From: Clostridiaceae bacterium | GTDB lineage: Bacteria; Bacillota; Clostridia; Saccharofermentanales; UBA5734 | DNA: 10,396 nt | Assembly (NCBI GenBank): GCA_012511525.1 | Contig: JAAZFW010000126.1 | Span: forward strand, 1-10,396 | Direction: 5' to 3' | Shown here: piece by piece, positions 6,544-10,396 of the stretch | How the letters are laid out: each line of letters begins with the position of its first letter | Numbering within the stretch: the stretch's first letter is position 1 | Notes under the pieces: generated by a model | Database searches by the model: none | Seen by the model: the letters and a program-made list of their open reading frames with translations, nothing else | What the model was told of the DNA's origin: nothing | Program-made: the position numbers and the translations under genes

Positions 6544-7091
6544 CGCTCGACGCGGGCCGCGACCGGCTCAACACGGCTGACGCGCACCACCACCCGGGCG
6601 ACAGGGATACCCGTGTAGCGTTCAATGTCCTTCTTGACCCGGTCCTGGACCTTGGCCATCATGGCCGGCACCTCGACATCCGAGTACAAGATGGCGTTAA
6701 GCAGGACGCTGATCTTGTCTCCTTTGGCCGGCGACACCTTGGCCTTGGCCGCCTTGATGCCGCACTGGGCCGTTTTCGCGGAGTTCAGGGCGATGGATTC
6801 GATCGCGTCGACCCCGATGTCGATCGTGCCGATGTCGGAGCTGCGGATTCTGGACCGGCGCAGCCTGCCGCTCAGGATGGAGTAGACCATCCCGGTCAGG
6901 CAAAGCACCAGCACCGTCAGCCAAAAAACGATCGCCACGATCTGGTAGGTCCGCTGTTCGCGCAGGTACGTCACCATGATGATCATCTGGCTTAATATGT
7001 CGCTGTTGACCATCATCAGCAGAAACACAAAGGAGAAGACCGCCAGCAGAAAGGTCAGGACGATAAAAGCCAGGCGGATGATCGCGTTCAT
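6540..7091 (-). CDS. amaP: Alkaline shock response membrane anchor protein AmaP
   Basis: A 183-residue protein with two N-terminal hydrophobic segments, about 5-28 (IRLAFIVLTFLLAVFSFVFL) and 49-72 (YQIVAIVFWLTVLVLCLTGM), then a basic stretch (GRLRRSRIRSS) that should face the cytoplasm. The rest is a soluble domain ending DRVKKDIERYTGIPVARVVVRVSRV, visibly related to the C-terminal part of the Asp23 protein encoded just upstream. In Staphylococcus AmaP tethers Asp23 to the membrane, and loss of the system triggers cell-wall stress genes; the same job is inferred here. The start overlaps the asp23 stop as ATGA and has AGGAGG (7099-7104) with a 7-nt gap, encoded within the last codons of asp23. 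Confidence 0.87.
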   Translation of the reverse strand: MNAIIRLAFIVLTFLLAVFSFVFLLMMVNSDILSQMIIMVTYLREQRTYQIVAIVFWLTVLVLCLTGMVYSILSGRLRRSRIRSSDIGTIDIGVDAIESIALNSAKTAQCGIKAAKAKVSPAKGDKISVLLNAILYSDVEVPAMMAKVQDRVKKDIERYTGIPVARVVVRVSRVEPVAARVER

Positions 7092-7465
7092 AACCGCTCC
7101 TCCTTCAGGACGACACCTTTGACGTGGACATGGACGGCTTCAACCGTCAGCCCCGTATACTTTTCGACATCGGCCTTGACCCGCTCCTGGATCTGCCAGG
7201 CGACTTCAGGGATCAATGTGCCAAAAAAGACGACCGGATAGACCGTGATGGCGACCGTTTCGTCGTTGCCCTCGCGGAAAACGACCTTGACACCCTTCCC
7301 CTCGTGCTCGACGCCGAAAGCCTCTTTCAGCGAGATCACGCTGCTGGTGTCCAGCCCGGCCACGCCTTCGGCCTGCATGGCGGCCTCGGCGGCGTACTGG
7401 GCGACGAAGCCCTGGGCCATCGTTCGCTCACCCCGGATCGATGCGTGCGGGTAAGGGTTGGGCAT
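7088..7465 (-). CDS. Asp23/Gls24 family envelope stress protein
   Basis: A 125-residue soluble protein. VAQYAAEAAMQAEGVAGLDTS (about 21-41) matches the IAG-AA-EVEGV segment of the Asp23 (DUF322) family. VKVVFREGNDETVAITVYPVVFFGTLIPEVAWQIQERVKADVEKYTGLTVEAVHVHVKGV (59-118) covers the rest of the domain. Family members sit beneath the membrane through AmaP and respond to alkaline or envelope stress; the exact activity is unknown. The start is uncertain. The ATG at 7465 lies 6 nt after efp and has no close Shine-Dalgarno, while the ATG at 7420 (MAQGFVAQ) is preceded by GGTGAG. I keep the longer form because ASIRGERT aligns with the first strand of the family. The gene overlaps amaP by 4 nt. Confidence 0.85.
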   Translation of the reverse strand: MPNPYPHASIRGERTMAQGFVAQYAAEAAMQAEGVAGLDTSSVISLKEAFGVEHEGKGVKVVFREGNDETVAITVYPVVFFGTLIPEVAWQIQERVKADVEKYTGLTVEAVHVHVKGVVLKEERL

Positions 7466-7471
7466 GGCCGG

Positions 7472-8029
7472 TCAGGCGCGCTCCATGTATTCGCCTGTGC
7501 GCGTATCGATGCGGATGCGTTCGCCCTGGTTGATAAACAGCGGAACCTTGACCAGGGCGCCCGTCTCGACGATGGCGTTCTTGGTCACGTTGGTCGCCGT
7601 ATCGCCCTTGACGCCCGGTTCGCAATCGGTTATTTCCAGCTCGACAAAAATCGGCGGCTCGATCCCGAAAACCTCACCCTTGTAGGACAAAACCTTGCAG
7701 ACCATGTTTTCTTTTAGGAACTTGAGCGTGTCGCCGAGCACTTCGGTGCTGAACGGGATTTGTTCGTACGTATCGACATCCATGAAGTAATGCAAGTCGC
7801 CGTCGCGGTAGAGGTAAGTCATATCGGCCCGATCCAACTGTGCGCGCTCGAATTTCTCACTCGGATTGAAACTGCGCTCGACGACGCCGCCGGTCTTGAC
7901 ATTGCGGTACTTGGTGCGGACGAATGCCGATCCCTTGCCGGGTTTGACATGCTGAAACTCGATAATCTGGAAAACCTGGCCGTCCATTTCAAAGGTGACG
8001 CCGTTGCGAAATTCACCTGCGCTGATCAT
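7472..8029 (-). CDS. efp: Elongation factor P
   Basis: EF-P binds between the ribosomal P and E sites and relieves stalling at polyproline stretches. The 185-residue protein has the standard three-domain length. It opens MISAGEFRNGVTFEMDGQVFQIIEFQHVKPGKGSAFVRTK, with the loop PGKGSAF and Lys32 at the tip, the residue that is modified in many bacteria. The C-terminal signature is PGVKGDTATNVTKNAIVETGALVKVPLFINQGERIRIDTRTGEY. Overall it looks close to Bacillus EF-P, which also has Lys at this place. The start at 8029 has GGAGGG with a 9-nt gap and matches homologues; an in-frame ATG 26 codons upstream would add a non-homologous extension. No modification enzyme is seen in the window. It is the first gene after the promoter at 8114-8143. 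Confidence 0.97.
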   Translation of the reverse strand: MISAGEFRNGVTFEMDGQVFQIIEFQHVKPGKGSAFVRTKYRNVKTGGVVERSFNPSEKFERAQLDRADMTYLYRDGDLHYFMDVDTYEQIPFSTEVLGDTLKFLKENMVCKVLSYKGEVFGIEPPIFVELEITDCEPGVKGDTATNVTKNAIVETGALVKVPLFINQGERIRIDTRTGEYMERA

Positions 8030-8038
8030 CTGATAAAT

Positions 8039-8044
8039 CCCTCC
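8039..8044 (-). promoter_or_regulatory. efp ribosome binding site
   Basis: GGAGGG on the minus strand, 9 nt before the ATG at 8029. It supports MISAGEF as the EF-P start rather than the upstream in-frame ATG at 8107. Confidence 0.7.
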
Positions 8045-8113
8045 ATATATCCGTATCGCAAGCGTTCCTTTGACATCGCAGCAAAAATAGGGCCAAAAGG
8101 CTTGCATGCCAGA

Positions 8114-8143
8114 ATTGTATCACATTCAGAGGAAGAGCGTAAA
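8114..8143 (-). promoter_or_regulatory. Promoter for the efp-recN operon
   Basis: On the minus strand, TTTACG (8143-8138) is followed after 18 nt by TACAAT (8119-8114), preceded by TGA to form an extended -10 (TGATACAAT). This is a sigma-A type promoter; four of six -35 bases and five of six -10 bases match consensus. Transcription would begin near 8107 and give efp a leader of about 78 nt. It lies in the 143-nt gap between yqeG and efp, so efp and the genes after it can be expressed independently of yqeG. No strong terminator is visible between yqeG and this promoter, so read-through is possible. Confidence 0.65.
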
Positions 8144-8172
8144 GGTCACCGGATAAGGCCTTAGGCCGGCTG

Positions 8173-8709
8173 TCAATTCTTTTTTTTGCGCCGCTGCTTG
8201 CCCGTTTTCAGCTTGTAGCCTGAAAGGACGATGCGCTCCAGGTATCGCTTGAGCCGCACGTGAAGCGCTTCCTGGTTGTAGCGGGGCCGGACCAGGACCG
8301 CCAGGCAGCCGGCCCGGTGCGCGCTGACGATGTCGGTCAGGATCTGGTCGCCGATCATAATCGCCGCCTCCGGTTCGATGTTTTCGATCCGGCAGGCTTC
8401 CCGGATCCCTTGCGCCGACGGCTTGCGGGCCCAGGCCACAAACGGCAGGCCGAGCGTCGCGGCGTAAGCCTGGATGCGTTTTTTTCCGGCGTTGGACACG
8501 ATACGGCAGGCCAGGCCGGCCGTCTGCGCGCGGCTGATCGCACGGCGGGCGTATTCGTCCGCCGCAAAGGAACCATGCCGGGCCAGCGTGTTGTCGACAT
8601 CGAGCAAAACCAGCCGATAGCCGTCTTCGAAAAAAGCCGGAAAATCAAGTTCGTCCAGATCGGCGCAATAGGTATCCGGCTTCAGGTATCGGCCGATTCG
8701 AGAAATCAT
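8173..8709 (-). CDS. yqeG: YqeG family HAD-superfamily phosphatase
   Basis: A 178-residue protein of the YqeG (HAD IIIA) family. The four HAD motifs are readable: LLDVDNTLA at about 35-43 (nucleophile Asp37, acid/base Asp39); IVSNAGKKR near 70-78 with Ser72; ARKPSAQG near 94-101 with Lys96; and IMIGDQILTDI near 118-127 with Asp121 and Asp126. The N-terminus (RIGRYLKPDTYCADLDELD) matches YqeG proteins, whose substrate is not established; the related mitochondrial enzyme is a phosphatidylglycerophosphate phosphatase, so a lipid phosphate role is possible. The start at 8709 follows homologues and has only a weak GGA-rich site; a longer reading frame to 8790 would run across the promoter. The C-terminus is very basic (KTGKQRRKKKN) and is encoded partly by a run of eight A. 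Confidence 0.9.
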   Translation of the reverse strand: MISRIGRYLKPDTYCADLDELDFPAFFEDGYRLVLLDVDNTLARHGSFAADEYARRAISRAQTAGLACRIVSNAGKKRIQAYAATLGLPFVAWARKPSAQGIREACRIENIEPEAAIMIGDQILTDIVSAHRAGCLAVLVRPRYNQEALHVRLKRYLERIVLSGYKLKTGKQRRKKKN

Positions 8710-8757
8710 TCGAAAGCGTTCCGTCCTTTTTATGTCTGCGGTTTGTCTCTTTGCACC

Positions 8758-8786
8758 AGTATACTGACTGGCGCGGCATCTGGCAA
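8758..8786 (-). promoter_or_regulatory. Promoter of yqeG
   Basis: On the minus strand, TTGCCA (8786-8781), a 17-nt spacer, then TATACT (8763-8758). Each hexamer matches the sigma-A consensus at five of six bases, and the spacing is ideal. Transcription would start near 8751, leaving a leader of about 40 nt. The -10 lies inside a perfect 10-bp palindrome, CAGTATACTG (8757-8766), which could be a small operator or chance. Confidence 0.65.
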
Positions 8787-8831
8787 CCATGAGGTTAGGG
8801 CAGTCATCATAACGAAGCGCGTGAAAAGTTG

Positions 8832-8860
8832 TTGAAATGACCGATAGGCTTGTCTATAAT
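8832..8860 (+). promoter_or_regulatory. Promoter of the aspartate kinase gene
   Basis: TTGAAA (8832-8837), a 17-nt spacer, then a perfect TATAAT (8855-8860): a strong sigma-A type promoter. Transcription should begin near 8867, only about 18 nt before the kinase ATG. That leader is far too short for a lysine riboswitch or T-box, so no RNA-based control of this gene is evident downstream of this promoter. Confidence 0.75.
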
Positions 8861-8872
8861 TGGGTTGTTTAA

Positions 8873-8877
8873 GGGGG
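8873..8877 (+). promoter_or_regulatory. Aspartate kinase ribosome binding site
   Basis: GGGGG within AAGGGGGATG, 7 nt before the ATG at 8885. The ATG at 8878 abutting this site opens only a 7-codon frame, so 8885 is the true start. Confidence 0.65.
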
Positions 8878-8884
8878 ATGGATC

Positions 8885-10240
8885 ATGTACAAAGTCTGTA
8901 AATTCGGCGGCTCTTCCCTGGCTAACGCAGAGCAGATCCGCAAGGTATGCGATATCATGCTTTCGGACCCGTCGCGGCGGGTCATGGTGGTTTCAGCGCC
9001 GGGCAAGCGGACACGCGAAGACACCAAGGTCACCGACCTGCTCATCGCCCTGGCCAACGCCCGGATCAGCGGCTATGACGGTGCGGCCGAGCTCCAGGAC
9101 GTCCTGGACCGGTTCGGCTCGATCGCTGCCGAACTGGAGCTCGACGCCGCGATCATGGCGGATATCAGCTTAGACATGAATACGCGCCTTTGCCAGGACT
9201 GCAGCAACTCGCTGCGCTTCATGGATTCGATCAAGGCGGCCGGCGAAGACAACTGCGCCCGCCTGGTCGCCGGTTACCTCAAGAGCATCGGCCGGACGGC
9301 CAGCTATGTCGATCCGCGCGTAGCCGGCATGTTCCTCACCGAAGAATACGGCAACGCCCAGGTGCTTCCCGAGGCCTATCCCCTGCTCGCCCGCCTGCGT
9401 CAGAATCCGGGGATCTCCGTTTTCCCGGGTTTTTTCGGCTACAGCAAATCAGGCCAGGTCGTCACGTTTTCCCGGGGCGGATCCGATATCACCGGATCGA
9501 TCCTGGCCGCGGCGACCGAGGCCCAGACTTACGAGAACTGGACCGATGTGGATTCGGTGTACTCCGTCAACCCGGCCCTGATCAGCAACCCGCACCCGAT
9601 CATGGAGATCACCTACGACGAGATGCGCGAGCTGGCCTACGCCGGCTTCACCGTCCTGCACGAGGAGGCCTTGCTGCCGGCCTACCGCAAGGGCATTCCC
9701 GTCAATATCCGCAACACCAACAACCCGACCGCCCGCGGGACCATGATCGTGCGCAACCGGGTCAATTTCGACGGCGTGGTCACCGGGATTGCCGGCGCCA
9801 AGGGCTTTTGCTCACTCAATATGAGCAAGTACCTGATGAACCGTGAGGTCGGCTTTGCCCTCAAGGTCCTGCAGATCCTGGCCGACGAGCAGATCTCTTT
9901 CGAACACATTCCTTCCGGGATCGACTCGCTATCGATCATCATGCGCAAGGATTACTTCACGCCGGACAAGGAAAAGATCATCACCGGCCGGCTGGTCGCG
10001 GAACTCGGCATCGAGAAAGTTTCTGTCAACCGCAACCTGGCCATCGTGATCATCGTCGGCGAAGCCATGGCCCGGACGGTCGGTGTGACAGCCCGGGCTG
10101 CCAACGCACTCAGCAAGGCCGGCGTCAACCTGGAGATCATCAACCAGGGTTCTTCGGAAATCAGCGTCATGTTCGGCGTACGCGAAGAATACTGCAACTA
10201 TGCTGTCAAGGAGCTTTACAAGGAATTTTTCCAGCGCTGA
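8885..10240 (+). CDS. yclM: Aspartate kinase, monofunctional YclM/AK III type
   Basis: Aspartate kinase phosphorylates L-aspartate, the first step toward lysine, threonine, methionine and diaminopimelate. The 451-residue protein begins MYKVCKFGGSSLANAEQI with the kinase signature KFGGSS at 6-11. It continues with VVSAPGKR near 35-42, DTKVTDLL near 46-53, FPGFFG and TFSRGGSDITGSILA at about 180-208, WTDVDSVYSVNP at 219-230, MRELAYAGFTVLHEEALLPA near 247-266 and IRNTNNPTARGT near 275-286. Two C-terminal ACT domains follow: about 308-375 (SLNMSKYLMNREVGFALKVL) and 385-450 (VGEAMARTVGVTARAANALSKAGVNLEIINQGSSEISVMFGV). Overall it closely resembles Bacillus YclM, which is inhibited by lysine plus threonine; the same control is inferred. 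It is a single-gene unit, divergent from yqeG, with no neighbouring pathway genes in the window. Confidence 0.95.
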   Translation: MYKVCKFGGSSLANAEQIRKVCDIMLSDPSRRVMVVSAPGKRTREDTKVTDLLIALANARISGYDGAAELQDVLDRFGSIAAELELDAAIMADISLDMNTRLCQDCSNSLRFMDSIKAAGEDNCARLVAGYLKSIGRTASYVDPRVAGMFLTEEYGNAQVLPEAYPLLARLRQNPGISVFPGFFGYSKSGQVVTFSRGGSDITGSILAAATEAQTYENWTDVDSVYSVNPALISNPHPIMEITYDEMRELAYAGFTVLHEEALLPAYRKGIPVNIRNTNNPTARGTMIVRNRVNFDGVVTGIAGAKGFCSLNMSKYLMNREVGFALKVLQILADEQISFEHIPSGIDSLSIIMRKDYFTPDKEKIITGRLVAELGIEKVSVNRNLAIVIIVGEAMARTVGVTARAANALSKAGVNLEIINQGSSEISVMFGVREEYCNYAVKELYKEFFQR

Positions 10241-10252
10241 CCGGACTCAGCG
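10235..10252. terminator. Possible bidirectional hairpin at convergent stops
   Basis: CGCTGA, a 6-nt loop (CCGGAC), then TCAGCG make a perfect 6-bp stem. The two arms contain the stop codons of the kinase gene (TGA at 10238-10240) and of the convergent minus-strand gene (TGA at 10249-10247). No U-tract follows on either strand, so intrinsic termination would be weak. It is the only dyad seen between the two genes. Confidence 0.3.
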
Positions 10253-10396
10253 GTCCAGGATGCGCCGCGACCCGAAAAAGCGCTCCAGGCCGAACTGGCC
10301 CGGGTTGCGCAGCGTATAGCCGTTGACCGGCACCTTGTCCACGTAAATGTAGCGGTCGCCCAGGTACAGGTAGGCGGTCGAACCGATGCCTCCGAA
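10247..10396 (-). CDS. Unrecognised protein, C-terminal 49 codons
   Basis: An open frame enters from the right edge and ends at TGA (10249-10247), 6 nt from the convergent kinase stop. The visible 49 residues include STAYLYLGDRYIYVDKVPVNGY at about 6-27 and QFGLERFFGSRRILDR at the end. The stretch is rich in Tyr, Phe, Gly and Arg, with alternating hydrophobic residues typical of beta strands, and has no membrane segment. I do not recognise the family. That it is a real gene is inferred from its clean reading frame, codon use like the neighbouring genes (many codons ending in C or G), and the tidy convergent arrangement. The start, domain content and function lie outside the window. Confidence 0.6.
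   Translation of the reverse strand, partial: FGGIGSTAYLYLGDRYIYVDKVPVNGYTLRNPGQFGLERFFGSRRILDR

Noticed and set aside
8081..8101. GCC-TTTT-GGC hairpin followed by CTATTTTT in the efp leader as an attenuator
   Set aside because: The stem is only 3 bp, too weak for termination, and no competing structure or leader peptide logic is apparent.
8149..8170. Imperfect GC-rich dyad around AAGGCCTT as a yqeG terminator
   Set aside because: The stem is interrupted by mismatches and no U-tract follows, so it does not qualify as an intrinsic terminator.
8171..8176. A perfect TTGACA on the minus strand at the yqeG stop
   Set aside because: No acceptable -10 lies at 16-18 nt (the sequence there is near TCCGGT). 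The promoter with the extended -10 at 8114-8143 explains the region better.
1..10396. Mobile elements, CRISPR arrays, tRNAs, direct repeats or defence genes
   Set aside because: Reading both strands I found no transposase or integrase motifs, no regularly spaced repeats, no tRNA-like segments and no defence-type proteins; almost every base belongs to a housekeeping gene or a short spacer.

Overview
The window is a compact housekeeping segment of a GC-rich Gram-positive genome, most likely an anaerobic Clostridia-type Firmicute. Three things suggest this: the efp, asp23/amaP, nusB-xseA-xseB-ispA-dxs-nadK-argR-recN gene order; strong purine-rich Shine-Dalgarno sites (AGGAGG, GGGAGG); and a YclM-type aspartate kinase. 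This placement rests on gene content and order only.

Positions 1-8709 lie on the minus strand. Read in the direction of transcription, the order is yqeG (HAD phosphatase), efp, asp23, amaP, a DUF2273 membrane protein, nusB, xseA, xseB, ispA, dxs, nadK, argR and the first 145 nt of recN. A good promoter precedes yqeG (TTGCCA-17-TATACT). A second, with an extended -10, lies between yqeG and efp. From efp to recN no gap exceeds 31 nt, and several genes overlap through ATGA or GTGA, so the 8 kb from efp to recN is probably one largely co-transcribed, translationally coupled operon. It combines translation (EF-P), envelope stress (Asp23/AmaP/DUF2273), rRNA antitermination (NusB), DNA repair (exonuclease VII, RecN), isoprenoid supply (Dxs makes DXP, IspA makes FPP), NADP synthesis (NadK) and arginine control (ArgR).

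Positions 8710-8884 form a 175-nt divergent intergenic region with the yqeG promoter on one strand and a near-consensus promoter (TTGAAA-17-TATAAT) for the aspartate kinase on the other. The kinase gene (8885-10240) ends 6 nt from the stop codon of a convergent minus-strand gene. Only the last 49 codons of that gene are in the window, and I do not recognise it.

I see no mobile element, CRISPR array, tRNA, rRNA, phage gene or convincing new system. The points worth a second look are modest: absence of tlyA and folD from a conserved cluster, a 77-nt nadK/argR overlap, a His-to-Trp change in a conserved Dxs motif, a possible leaderless in-frame start upstream of efp, and a hairpin built from two convergent stop codons.
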